64,000 bases of DNA from Gnetum montanum (lineage: Eukaryota; Streptophyta; Gnetopsida; Gnetales; Gnetaceae), in NCBI GenBank assembly GCA_015680685.1, contig MNCI01037918.1, forward strand, positions 28,849 through 92,848, read 5' to 3'. Position 1 is the stretch's first letter, and every line of letters starts with the position of its first letter. A program made the position numbers and the translations under genes. The notes beneath the pieces were generated by a model. It was not told where the DNA came from, made no database searches, and was given only the letters and a program-made list of their open reading frames with translations. Below are positions 33,563-45,749 of this stretch, piece after piece.

Positions 33563-36500
33563 ATGTGTAGGGGACCTAAATCTTCTCTCCTCATTATTGA
33601 GCTCGTTGGGGTACTAGCTTGGTTTGGCCCCCTTGGGCCAGACACACCTCCCTATGACATGCGAATTGGGCCCTATGCAATATGGTTCTATCTCGGTGCT
33701 AGTTCGTTCTTGTCATTTATACTACAAAATTTCAGTGTTGTCATATGGTCTCATCTAAGTGAACATATTGCTCATGATATTATTAAGACCCTTTTTCCTG
33801 GGGCGACATAGGACATGCTAGCCTTCATCAATGATATCAATGAGGGACTATTTAGAGTGGAGGGAGGCCCTACTAAGGGTCCTAGAACCACTCATCATTT
33901 AACTCGTGTGTGGGAGCTGCCTGCCTATAGTTATTATGACAGCAGCAACACACTTTTCTTGGCCCTTCGTGTGCATACTTTATTTCAGAACCCACCTAGG
34001 ACAGTATACAAAGTGGACAGGTATGCTCTTTGTGTCTTACTTTAATTTGTGATTTTTTTTTAATTCTATGTCATCATCTAAATGCAAATGTTGTTTTCCC
34101 TATGTAGGCCCCATTTTGATGAATATGGGATGCGTGATGATGATGGTGGGCTTACTTTAGTGCACACAGCACTAGAGACTTTTATGGAGGGCCTCATTCT
34201 TCGTGCCGCAGTGTTAGACTAGACCAAGATGGCCCTTGTTGACTCCCATAAGCAATTTTCAAGAGCCTTTGAGCATTGCCAGGCCTACAGTTGGTTACAT
34301 AAGGATTGGTCTCCTAATGGGCCAATCTTTCCTCAAAGGATTGATCCTGTGCCCACCTCGCCTTCACTAGTCACAGATGGTAGGTGACCGCACCTTAGAC
34401 TCCTTTTTTCTTCTTTTTTTTTGTATCATTGTGTGTCACATCCCTTTTCTAACTTTTTTCACTCTATGTTTTTTTTCAGTAGTCATCCCCCTTGAAGAAG
34501 CTACTATTACTACAGGGCGTACTGAGGCTATGCTTTTTACAAAGTACGGGGAGGTAGAGCAATCACAAAAGTGGTTATATAAGAAAGCTTCTAATTTGAT
34601 AGTCAGTCGCCTCACCTAGGCTAGTTTGATGGACCTGTTTACAGCCTTGACTCCTAGCATTTTGACTATTGAGATGGTTACGATTGTTGACTCTTTCAGT
34701 GGGGATGCTTCTCGTTTTACCACATGGGTTCGAGGAGTGAAGGTATCATTCCATCTAACTAGTGAGTTTCTTTCTGATTATTTTAGTGTTCCCATGGATG
34801 GCACCATGGTAGCCATGGATAGGGCAACTAAGGATGGACAGGTCATAAGGGAGCTTGAGTAGTGGTTAGGTTTGTCCAAGGGCCCCAAGGGATTTGCCAT
34901 GCAAGAGGATACCCGATCGACGGAAGTGAACTTCCTATATCGTCTCTTTTGGGTGTGGGCATTTTCCAAATCTCTTTCTTAGGGGAGAATCCTTTGGATT
35001 GAGTCTACGCATGTGATGTGTACGATTTTGGAAACAGGAAAGCAATATAATTGGGCACAGTTTCTAGGATCTGGCCTTCGTGGGGAAATTATCAGGTTAT
35101 GTTCCAGCATTCATGCAAAATCCCACTTCACCTTTGCTTTCTTTGCAAGATACTTGCGTAGGTTCGCTAAATTCCTAGTAGTTCATGAGGATAACCACCA
35201 TATTTTGAGGGACCGTTCGCAATTATCCCACCCTTAGATTCGTCACTTATATAGCACCACTAGATCCCAGGACCTACCGAAAGACATTGGGGAGTCTGTA
35301 TCAGTTACTAGTGAAGGTATGGCCAGTCACTCTCATCATTCCCATGACAGCTTGGGATTAGAACCACCCAGGTTGTGCACATCTGTTAAGAGGGATGAAT
35401 GCTTAATTAGTGAGACTGTTGGAAAGTCCAAGGAAAAGGTGAAAAGGAAGGAATGTGTAAAGGAATCTACCTTAGATGTAAGACCCCCAAGGGTAAAGAA
35501 GATTCGGTTTATACTGCGAGTTGAGGGTAAGTGGTTTATCTTATTATTATATATATTTTCTTTTTTAGTTTATATGCCATTAGATATATCTATGAGCTAT
35601 ACTTATACTAACTTTAAGACCTATTGTTATTTCAGAGGAGAGTTCAGAGAAGGAGAGAGAGGTCCTGGCTCCTATACCTGAGGAGGAAGGAAAGGAAAAG
35701 GAAGCAGTAATTGAGGGAGAAATTCTTGCCATCCAAGAAGAGGAGGGGACAAGCAACATGTGGATGAAGCTCACAGAGGTCTTGGATGCACTTAGACATT
35801 CAAGTGACAAAAGGGATGTCGTTGATGGTTTTTTTGACGGATCTTTGCAGTTTGGTGATCCACCCAGGCCGGACAGTGAAGGTCTTTTTGGTATGTTCCT
35901 CTTTAGCTCAATCTAGATATCATGTCTTTTGATTTTTATGTGTTGTTCTTGACTATCTTGATGCTGGAATTCCTAAGGCACCTATATCCTGAGAGGCCGC
36001 GTTAGGATCACAGGTTCCAATTGAAGGAACCTCCCCTGCTCATCCCACATCAATTGACCCGTTGAGGCCATGGCTTGAGATGCCTAGAAAAATGGATTTT
36101 TTCGCAGGCATTGTTGATGAGGTGGTCACTCACTTGCAAGAAGCTCATCTTGAACTAGGTGCGTGTATATTACGTGTTATGCTAAGCGTCTGGTTTTACT
36201 GTGTTTCTTTGTGTTTTTTTTATCATGCCTAATTTATGTGTGCACTTGCAAGCGCCAAACTCTAGTGGGATCCTTCTAGAGCTACCCACATTAATTCTCT
36301 TCTAGAGTTATTAAGGGATATTGAGCAGGTTCCAAGAAAGATCTATGATGTGGTTTTTGGTTGCGTCATTCAGAATGCTAAGACGGTTTGAACTTTAAGG
36401 CATTCGACTAAGCATCTATGGGATGAGGTTCACACACTGAAGGAGATACTAGCAAAAGAGAGAGAGGAGAAAAGGGATCTCTAGTCTCGTTATGACTTTG

Positions 36501-37255
36501 CTGCTGCTAGGTTGTCTAGTGATAGCACATGGCACTCATCCAAAATCACCTACGCACGTTATTGGACGGTATTGAATAGTAAGGTGTAGGCTACACAGGA
36601 CTTAGCAGAGTAGAACACTCAGATAGATTTGTTGAACAAGAAATGTTAGGATTGGAAATCCTTTGCTGCCAAAATATGGAAGTGGGGCCAAGACCAAAAG
36701 GATCACAAGCATCAATACAAGAAGTGGTTGAAGGAAGAGTCAATTGAACGTCACCGGCAGAGATGTTCATCGATGGGTTAGGTTTGCAGAGTGTTTATGA
36801 TAGGTTTGTAGAGTGCACTGAGGTGGAGGGATCTTTGGAGAGAACGATTACCACCACCTCTGGGGAGACCGCAATAGGTTTGTTTTCCCTTGAGTGCCCT
36901 ACTTGAACCCCGGTGGACAAAGGCAAAGCACTCGTTGGCATTGATCTTGGTTTGGAGGAGGATTGGGCAAATATGCCCAAGAAGGAGAGTCTACGATATT
37001 TGAACACCAACTTGGGGTGTTCCTCACTTGTGAGTGTTTTATTGTGGCATTCATTTTTGTATGATTTTATCGTTTTTCATTGTTAGTGTTACTATTTTCC
37101 TATTTTTGTGTTTATGATTTTCTTTATTACCCTTGCCTGTTTTGTTTTGTTTTCTATTTTTTTCAATTTGTAGGGACATGTTAATGATGGGGTTGGCCCT
37201 AGTGGAGGAGGAGCAGCTAAGGAAGAGGATCTTGGGGATCAACCCCATTTATGAG
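33563..37255 (+). pseudogene. Antisense multi-exon gene-like ORF within the gypsy element
   Basis: Runs opposite to gag-pol. Apparent exons joined by GT-AG boundaries: 33563-34020 (MCRGPKSS start; donor GTATGC), 34108-34379 (donor GTAGGT), 34480-35526 (acceptor TTTTTTTTCAG; donor GTAAGT), 35636-35890 (acceptor TTATTTCAG), less certain exons about 35978-36158 and 36253-37030, and a last exon 37174-37255 (acceptor CAATTTGTAG) ending 'LGDQPHL' stop. Part of exon 3 (34626-34862) has 'FTTWVRGVKVSFHLTSEFLSDYFSVP', a pattern like the domain annotated as putative plant transposon protein / ATHILA ORF-1. Later exons are Glu/Lys/Ser-rich. Scattered in-frame stops mean it is not functional here. Function unknown. 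Confidence 0.6.
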
Positions 37256-37629
37256 CTTTGCACTAGTCAAGCTTAAACCGTTTGATGTTTTTTGATTTTT
37301 GGATGTTTGATGGAATGTATGAAGACTGATGTAATGGCCTGAATTTAATTGTGGTATAAAATGTTTGCATTCCTTCGTTACTTTGATGTTCCATGTAAAT
37401 ATTTTTGTTATTTTTCATGTTTTTTATTATTTTTCTTTGTTTTCTCGAATATATGTGTGCAACTAAATGTAACATAAATTTCTAAAGTGTAAAGTGAGAT
37501 GTAAGGTAAATACTTGGAAAAGAAGGCAACAACCATGCAAGAATCTAAATCGTAACTTGTGACTTGTAAGTAGAAATTCAATGTAAAATGACAGGAGTTC
37601 ATGAATTCTGTAACTTGTTGGCTCTAGTT

Positions 37630-37975
37630 TAAAGCCATTTTGGGCTTGGTACATTAGTTTAAAGTCTTGATGGATTGTTGCATCTGTTGTTATAGAAAAG
37701 AAGGATTACTAGTTTTATGCCATGGTGGGCCAAGGATAATAACATTTTCAGAGAGTTTTGAACAGATGACCGTGGCTAGTTTAACATCGTTTCAGACATT
37801 TCGTAGTTTAACGTCATTTCGGACATTTTGTAGTTTAACGTCATTTCGGACATTTCGTAGTTTAACGTCATTTCAAACATTTTGTAGTTTAACATCATTT
37901 TGGACATTTCATAGTTTAACGTCAATTCAGACATTTCATAGTTTCACGTCATTTTAGACATTTCGTAGTTTTAAT
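37630..37975. repeat. About 25-bp tandem repeat (GTAGTTTAACGTCATTTCGG)
   Basis: Seven to eight units between 37780 and 37975, each about 25 bp with a variable last few bases. Single related modules lie upstream (37628, 37655, 37710). It sits between the antisense gene end and the protease end. Confidence 0.9.
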
Positions 37976-38084
37976 TCTGTTTATTGAGTTGCTTTTTGAT
38001 CCTTTGTAGTTTAACATGTGGGGTTGAGCATGTGGGTAAGATTTTATATTCACCTTCNGAAGATACGACTTTAAGTTGAGCCAG

Positions 38085-38699
38085 CTAGGGACGTCCTAGG
38101 ATCAGATTAAATCCTAGCATTTCATCGACTACTATGAATTCAGTTGATGTGGGGAATTGGTCCCCAGCTATGAAATCAAAGGTAATCATACCTCTCACTC
38201 CAACACGAGAACCACTAAAGGATTTTAGGAAAGAGGTTGTCGTGAGCTGTATTTGTTCGGTAAGTTCTAGTTTTTCGATGATGGAAAAAGGTATTACATT
38301 GGTTACTGCGTAGTCATCAACATGCACCCTACGTATCTTGAAATGATTAACCTGTATCGTTATGAACATAGGGGTGGTAGTAACTTCTCCCGTTTTCTCA
38401 TCTAGCTTAATGTCCTTAGCATGAAATTCTATGGATGTAGTCTTTGATTCCTGAGGTTTCACGGATAATACTGCATGAATGGATGGTCCATCTGTAGGAA
38501 GGTCCTCCCTAATAGGGAGTGAAGTTAACATACATACGAGAGCTTCTCGATATACTGGCAAAGTCATTACTAGATCATATAGGCTTAAAGAAGTATTTTT
38601 TTGTTTCAAAGCTTGTGTGACTTGCATCAACGCATTCACTAGGTCTTTACCATTTGGGGCATCCTTGTCTATAGAGATTTGGTCCATTTGACCCAGCAT
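38085..38699 (-). pseudogene. gypsy aspartic protease region
   Basis: Would cleave the gag-pol polyprotein. The minus strand reads 'ITIQVNHFKIRRVHVDD', where the usual D-S/T-G centre appears as DDY, then 'NVIPFSIIEKL', a beta-rich stretch and 'LGFNLILGRP', the C-terminal flap-to-end signature of this protease family, followed by a stop. 200 residues are open upstream of it. The N at 38058 follows directly, so linkage to RT across 6.4 kb is inferred from element boundaries. Confidence 0.8.
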
Positions 38700-39140
38700 T
38701 CATATTTCCCGTGGAGGGGTTTTTACTGAAGATGCTGGGTTTGGAAAATGACTCATGACATTATCCTCATTTTGATGACTCGTACTAGGCTCATTAGTGG
38801 GTGGACCCATAGGAACAGCATTTAGCAATGTTGGTTTTGGTGGTCCCAATTTTTATTGATGGTTTTCCCTTTCCAAACATTCTCTTATTAGTCTATCGAC
38901 AAGACGTTCTCACAAATGTTGCGGGGGAAAGAAGGTGGGTTGTGTATTAGGGCATTTTGGCACCTGGATTACAAAGGAAATGGGTCAGTTTTCAGGTGGT
39001 GTGGTTATGGCTGCAATAGAAGGAGGTACACGGATGATAAATGGTTTTGATGGTGTGGGGGATGTGCGCATGGTGAAAGGGGTTTGAGGATATGTTGGGG
39101 TGGGTGTGTTTTTTGAAGGCCCACGAATCACAAAAGGTTT

Positions 39141-41171
39141 TCAAGGAACATCTTGTCTGTCTTCTACATGGATAGTATTAATCACATATGGTGCATCATT
39201 GGTATTGAGAGGATTCTTGTAAACCCCCATGGATTGGTTTTGGGGTTTTACGAGGTTTGCCTTGTCGAACACTACTTCGCCGCTATCAATCATGCATTGT
39301 ATGTCCTGTTTCAACATAAAGCAGTAATGAGTCCCATGACCACACCATTGGTGATATTCACAAAACCTATCTAACAGAAAGCCTTTTGGAATAGGAGGTT
39401 CATTGGCTATTGCTAAGGCTAGATTTTTGGCCAATTCACAAAATCAATCGTGTCTTTGAGAGGCCACGGGAGACATTTGTTTATGTTGAATTAGCCCGGC
39501 CTTTAGAAGTTGATCAAGTAGTTGTGAAGGCTTCATGGGCAATGGTGTGTATTGAGTGGTGTCCTTTCTTTCGAAGGCATAGGGATGACCTGTGTTGTTG
39601 TTTCTATTTGAAGAATTTTTAGGTGTAGGAGTGGGTGTGGTTCTTTCATAGTTGTTTGGGATAGCAGGTTGTTTTCCTTTTTGTCCTAGATGACTAGGTT
39701 GGGCTGTTTTAGCCATTGCTACTACTGTTGTTCTAGATATATCTTTCCTCGTGTGTTGGCTCCTAAAGGTTGAATAGGCTAGGTCATTACTTGTTTGTGC
39801 AGCCTCTTCTATGTCTTTAATTTGTACAAATGCCTAACTCAAAGTACGGGGTTTTAGATAGTAAAGCTTTGATTTAATGAAGTCATTTGTGGCTGCCTTA
39901 AGGATGATAAGCAAATACATTTCAGGAATAGGCTCATGAAGTTCATTCAGGGCTGCACTCCATCTTTGGATAAATTTCTGTGCTGGCTCTAAAGGCGCTT
40001 GTTTAATTTGAATCAAGCTATCTAAAGTGGCTTCAGGTTTTAGATTGTATTTGAAATGGGTGACAAACTGGTGCAACAAATCCTCCAGAGAAGATATAGA
40101 GCTACGAGATAAGGCTTGGTGCTAGTCTAAGGCTCTTCCTGTTAAGGACATAGCAAACACATGCAGAATTACATGGGGCCATGCCTGAAGCAAAAGACTT
40201 TTGGTTCGAAATGTCACTAGGTGAGAATTTGGGTCTCTCTCTCCATTGTACTTGGTCAATTGAGGTAACGAGACTCCCTTTGGCAAGGTTAAGGGTGGAA
40301 CTGAAGGGTCAATTAGGTCATCTTGANAGACTACCGGTGGAACCCACTACACAACCACAGGTCGTGAAGTAACACCCTGTTGGGTTGGAGTAATTAATGG
40401 TGCTTCATGAATCTACATCTGAGGTATGTAATGGGTGGTTGTGGAAGCTAGTATGACCGATGGCATTCCAATTACTCGAGGTCAAAAGATTGACTCTACG
40501 TTGGTTTGGGGAGGGAGTTGTTGGGACTGTACTTGTGGAGGAATGATGGAAGTAAACACATCAGAGTGAATATTATTGAGTACTGAGAAGATAGGGATGG
40601 AAGTAGGTACCTCTTGTTGGGAAATTGGTACTCAAGTGTTTGCAAATGAAGGAGGAAGCACGGTTTCTTCCAGGAAAGGGTGGAACAATGGGTTTGTGTA
40701 GGCATGGGGACTGACGGTATGGTAGGAATCTCCATGTTTAGATTGGGTTGCAAAATCATCTTCCTCATCTTGAGGCTCTATTGGCGGTAGCTGTAAGGCT
40801 TGACTTTTAGCCATAAGAAGCTAGGATATAAGTTTATGATAGTTTTCAAATAGCGAGATTATGTGAAATGCTGAAGGGATAAACTCATGTCCTCCTTTGT
40901 GGATAAATTCATATTCTCACTTTGCTTCCCTTTCTATACGGTCGATAGGTAAGTTGGCTTGGATTTTGACACAGATGAAGTTATACTGTTCGGGTGTAAG
41001 AGTCACATGAGTAGGGCCTTTGCCCTATAGTCTGAGTGACTGGCGTGTAGGGCCTTGAGGATTTATGTGTTCAATAACGGTTATGGATTTTGTAGCAGTC
41101 ACAGGGTTCGACGTTTCGGCCCCAAAGTTAGCGATTGGTAGTGTTACTGGGTTGATTTGAAAGGATTCCAT
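39141..41171 (-). pseudogene. gag: Tat-like gypsy gag
   Basis: The start at ATG 41171 (MESFQINPVTLPIANFG) continues in one frame through 40814 with three stops (TAG, TGA, TAG). A Pro-rich stretch follows, the N at 40327, then the capsid segment 40290-39834 ('LPQLTKYNGERDPNSHL', 'FVTHFKYNLKPEATLDSL', 'ESAQ..IQRWSAAL'-like), and the basic part 39716-39450. A zinc-binding-like segment follows at about 39370-39280, 'CEYHQWCGHGTHYCFMLK', with the CxxH...GHxTxxC pattern of Tat-lineage gag. The linker 38700-39140 is Pro-rich and stop-ridden. Confidence 0.8.
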
Positions 41172-41219
41172 GACGAACATGAGTAGACTGGGCTAGATGA
41201 ATGGAGTTGGATTGAAAGC

Positions 41220-41430
41220 AGTTGCACCGTGACCGGCGTGACACAAACACAGCGTGACCAAACCGATCAAACCACAGCGTGACAGAGAGCAAGCTCAGCG
41301 TACTCACAAGACAAGCTCAACATGACCAACAAGACAAGCTCAGCGTGACCAACAGGACAAGCTCAGCATGACCAATAGGACAAGCTCAGTGTGACCAACA
41401 GGGACAAGAGATTCATAGGATAAGATCAAA
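41220..41430. repeat. About 26-bp tandem repeat with the AGCGTGACC motif, in the gag leader
   Basis: Five or so units of 'caagctcagcgtgaccaaca' plus a few bases (41290-41405), preceded by looser copies (41235-41285). It lies between PBS and gag start on the minus strand, so it would be in the 5' leader of the genomic RNA. Confidence 0.85.
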
Positions 41431-41478
41431 AAGTTTTGACAGGTAGCGTGATCGACGTTTTAACAATGGAAAATCATG

Positions 41479-41496
41479 CCCTCCTTCTAGCGCCAA
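41479..41496 (-). other. Primer binding site of the 17.8-kb element
   Basis: The minus strand reads TGGCGCTAGAAGGAGGG a few bases inside the LTR end CAGTACA. It is not an initiator-Met type; the tRNA was not assigned. Confidence 0.75.
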
Positions 41497-41500
41497 AAAC

Positions 41501-42980
41501 TGTACTGACCCAAATCGTTGGTGTAAGGCTGGAAGGGAAATAGACACTAAAAGATCATTGGGCAAACAAAGTTGACCCTGCCTTCGTCCGAGGGCAAGCT
41601 AGAAAAGTAAACGAAGGTAGAGTGCCTTGGATGGTTTGCATGCAAATCAACCAAGGACTTCCCCGAGTGTAAGCTACAGCTAGCACAAGGGTTATCATAA
41701 ATGATGTAAACATGATGTAAATGGAATGCAAACAATGACACGAAATGTAAACAGAGCGTACTAAATTATAAGTAAAGCATAAACAAAGCTAAACAATGTA
41801 AATGGAAGGCAATAATGAAATTGTATTGTATTGTTTGAAAAAAGTGTGCACTAGTCAAAGCGTAGTTGCACGTGTGTAGATGGCAAGTCAAATGCCTCCC
41901 TGGGGTGATATGACGCTATGATGTGATGATGTAGGTGAGAAGTGCTTGGATGCCAGGAGTCAAGTGTGCCGAGCACCCAGGGATTTGCTGGTTCTGCCTA
42001 TGTTCTCAAAATTGTCAAAATCCCCTCTTTCCTCCCGGTTCATGTGAATTGACAGGGTATTTATAGGGCTGGGCTAGGCTCGAGTGCGAAATTCCAGAAT
42101 GGGATCAATGATTGGGATTAAATAGGAAAATGGATCAATCGACACGTGTCCAATGGATAGTTGTGCACGAGTTGGATGTGTGTCGACAAGCTACGTTTTC
42201 GACAGGGTCCATTGCATTTTACAACTCGTGGGTTACTCAAGCCCATGAAAGTACATTTAATTTGGACCATGAGGGCTTGAAATGCCCACAAATGGGGATT
42301 TACAATGAAATGTACAACAAGAGAAATTTTACCCAGCTCGCTTGACTATGGATCGAGTGTTGCGGGATGTCGAGATGTCAATTTGAGGCTGTTCGAGGTA
42401 TCTCTGTCTGACCAGGACTTCCAATGTGAGTTGTCTAGCTTCAACGTATCTTTGGCATGCATTTGAAGTGTTTTCATGCAAGCGTGACTGGAAGTCATGC
42501 TACAGTCACATTGGGCAGTCACGTTGGGCGTGACCTTAGTGTGACCTGAGGATGAGGTGGGAAAAATGCAATTTTTGACACCAAATTTGGAATTTTTTAA
42601 AGCCTATTTTTAAGTATAACTGCTGCCTACCTATGTGTGATCTGGATCTAGAAATTTGAGCTTGAATATGTCTGATTCGAAGCTTGTTTTGGGTAGGTCA
42701 CGCTGTGGTCACGCTCAGCGTGACCTGTAGCGTGACCTAACAAAACTTGCAATTTTGGATGTTGGACGCTGAACATTGGAATTTTTGAACTTTGAGCAAT
42801 TGTCTTCCACTTTTGATTTGATTTGATGCTGCTTGGAGTTGTTCATGCTGAGGGTGAGCAAACTGCCTTGGGCAGGCTGGGTGTGAGCTCAATGCTTTAG
42901 CCAAATTTTGCCTTCTGAATGCTCAAAAGGGCTTGAGTCATTTTCATTTAAAGTGCTAGGCTGAAATTAGTGGTGTTTCA
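41501..42980 (-). mobile_element. 5' LTR of the 17.8-kb element
   Basis: 1480 bp. It aligns with 25175-26743 but is about 90 bp shorter, chiefly because it has one copy of the repeat unit near 42500 where the other LTR has about three. It contains GGTCACGCT and AGCGTGACC back to back at 42695-42745. Confidence 0.9.
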
Positions 42981-43528
42981 ATTACCTAAGTGCTAGAAAA
43001 AAAGTAAATTTAATATTTAATTAATCTAATAACTAACTAATACTTAACTGATCCTAACATAAGCATTAGGCGCTACTAGGATTACTAAGCGTTAACGTAT
43101 GCTCGAAGTAGTCATATTTATGTTCATATTTAATTGATATTAATTACTTAATTAGAATTCATTAAAGTAAAGTACATCGATAATAAATGCATAAGGAAAC
43201 ATTAATCTATTTTAAGTGCTATAAGGTTTGATGAGAAAATCTCATCTTTATTGTCATTTACATTGAGGTGCTCATGTACATCAATGCTTGAAGAAAGATT
43301 CATATACTTCTTTGACTCATACTACGGGCACTAAGAAAATATACTAACTTTTAGAAGAAAAAACTTGAAGAGCTTAGCTACAACTAATGGAAAGATGTTT
43401 GGATTATGCACCCAAGTGTTGTATTTATAGGCAAGCATGCATCTTGCGATAGCAAAGATTTGATATTGTAGCATGTACTTTGATATCAAGGCTTTGATAT
43501 AAGGGCCTAGAAAAAACATGATTCATCA
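42981..43528 (-). mobile_element. gypsy LTR, U3-R part (continues from 25174)
   Basis: The minus strand starts TGATGAATCATG at 43528 after a PPT. The LTR is split by the 17.8-kb element, and the remaining U5 is 24946-25174. Confidence 0.75.
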
Positions 43529-43540
43529 TACCCCCATAAC
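43529..43540 (-). other. Polypurine tract
   Basis: The minus strand reads AGTTATGGGGGTA before TGATGAATC. Confidence 0.75.
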
Positions 43541-45730
43541 TAAATGAAAACTTGTTCTCAAGTGAACAAAAGGAGGAACAAGTTCTTTATAAAATATTGG
43601 GAAGGTATGGGATTATTGATTAACTAACTAACACATGATTTGACTCAGATCAAACAAACAAACACTAAGTGCCCAAGTGTATGGATTTTCAATCTTTTAC
43701 AAAATTTGGTATTCATGATAATAAAATTGAACATTCTAATAAAAAATTAACATCAAAATCCCTCTGGTATCTTTAAGATGAAGAAGAAGATCAAATGGTC
43801 TAAAAGAGATCTTATTGTGTGGGCTTCTATTGCCTACTCCTAGGGTTGTTTAGGTTGTTAACCCCTTCTAACTTTAGGCCGCTTGTCCCTTGGTTGGGAT
43901 GATCCCACTTCTAGTCCATGCTTTCATTTTGGTGCCATCTATGATCACAATAGAATCAAGGATTAGCGTTGCTGTGTAACTTATAACATTTAGGTACTTT
44001 GTCTCTTTGGATAGTTACACTTACCTAAGTTGTGATCATGGAAGATTGATTATTTTAATATTATTTGATTTTTGTGCTACCAAAGTTCGTTGAAAGGGTT
44101 TAACTTGCATAAATTAATGATTTTAAAGTTATTTTATTCATTAAACCCTTGTGGGAGTGAGAGAAATCTTGAAAAATGTTTTGCTAAAAAAACTTAAGGT
44201 TTGTGACTCCATGACATAGAGCTTACCTCCAATAGTAGTAGGACTGAAAAACAAGGTAAATCGAACAAGTGGTTTGAAAGTTATGGGCTTCAGAATGTTC
44301 TAGACTTTAAAAATTTTCAACATTAAAGAAAACGAAAAATAAAGAGTTTTAACATAACTTGAAGTTCTAAAGGAGCTAGAAAAGCCATGTGCATGATGAA
44401 ATGCTTAAATAGGGTTAGATAATTCATAGAAAAAAGAGTTTTTCATTGGAGAACATTATGAAGGAGTGCGCAATTGGGTGTTATGGTTGGGACGCACAAA
44501 AGGTGTGATCACAAAAATGCCTAAGAATAAGGAACTTAACTAGCCCAACCAGGATGTATGCAAGTAGATCCTCCCCAAAGCAGGCTCATGCCCTTAATGC
44601 ACTTGCATGCCTTCAAACCAAGGAGTCCATGGGCCCCATGGTTGATTAATGGTTGTGGAAAGTTAATGACTAAATCTCGTAAGAACCTACCTAAAAACTT
44701 TAACACATCAAACTAAGACATTCAACAAAACCATGAAAAACCAGTATTGAGGTGAATTAGGGTAAGCAGTAGTAGATGAAAAGGAAGATTGTATGGAGTC
44801 CCGAATCATGGTCACATGAAGTCCCTTATGGATGTTATGATTAAGATGACCTGATAAAGTCTATCTTTAGTCCAAATCAGAACTAACCACTTCCAGTGAT
44901 TCACATTGATACTCTCACACCAGTCCATGCCCCCAAGACATAAGAATGCTCCCACAAATCAATCACCATTCCTTAAATATAAGAAAATAGAAGTAAGAAG
45001 TGAGAAATGACCTTAGTTAGAAGAGAACTTTAAGCATGTGTAACATGTCTATCTAGTCTCATAACCAGTGCTTGTAGCCCATTACTAAGTCTAAGGGGTG
45101 TGCTTTGAATTCCTATCATTTTTTTGGGTTTTATATTTTTATGATTTTTGTATGGGAACCACACCATGCAAAGACTTTAACTTTCTGGTCAAGAGTGGAA
45201 TGATAAATGACCCATGAAAACACTCATGTACTTAAGAGGATAGGCAAGTACAAAGAGCATCAAATCCCCTTGAAGTTAAAGTTTTATAAAGAAAGGGACC
45301 TCGTATGTCCAAAACAAGGAACACCATACAATTGTGGATGGATGGATAACATGGACTCACTATCTGTTTCATGAAAAAGAAACCATGTCTTAGTTATCAA
45401 TACCAAAATTCAAAGATAGAATCCAAACATTAGCAATTAAATAACATTATAGTATAAACCACATCAATAGCATCTATAGTTGCACTATGTCCTATTGGCA
45501 ATAAAGGAAAAACAAGACAAAATAAACATAAGAAAAATTTTAATCAAATAAAGTAAAATATAGAAGAAATTGTAAAATATGTTAGAAAAAAATGTACTAA
45601 TGATGGTATAAAACAAAAGGATGTAAAAACAAAAAAAGTGTAAAAATTGAGGAGCCATTTTGTATGATCAAAATGGATGGCCATCTCTCCCACAATTGAA
45701 TTGAAAGAAGGAGATCTGAAATATTGAGTG
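43541..45730 (-). mobile_element. 3' internal region of gypsy element with env-position ORF start
   Basis: Homologous to 60300-62340. On the minus strand ATGGCACCAAAATGA begins at 43938, immediately after a CATAG acceptor. A good donor (CTTAG/GTAAGTG) lies at 44024, giving an apparent 86-bp intron 44024-43939. Beyond the ATG the ORF is broken within a few codons and the LTR follows after 400 bp, so the env-position gene is deleted. The landmark 'ctttggggaggatctacttg' lies near 44570. Confidence 0.65.
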
Positions 45731-45749
45731 TGCTTGTCCATTCGAGAAG

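Larger units (their letters stand above)
25175..42980 (-). mobile_element. 17.8-kb Tat-like gypsy element with antisense gene-like region
   Basis: LTRs at 25175-26743 and 41501-42980 (TGTACTGACC...GTGTTTCA on the plus strand), PBS at 41479-41496, and PPT at 26744-26757. Minus-strand order: gag, protease, a 6.4-kb block containing a plus-strand multi-exon-like gene, RT-RNase H, integrase, tandem arrays, LTR. Target flanks are ATTGT and ATTAC, a three-of-five match. The gag zinc-binding segment and PBS type suggest the Tat lineage. Ns at 29202, 29789, 38058 and 40327 interrupt it. Confidence 0.85.
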
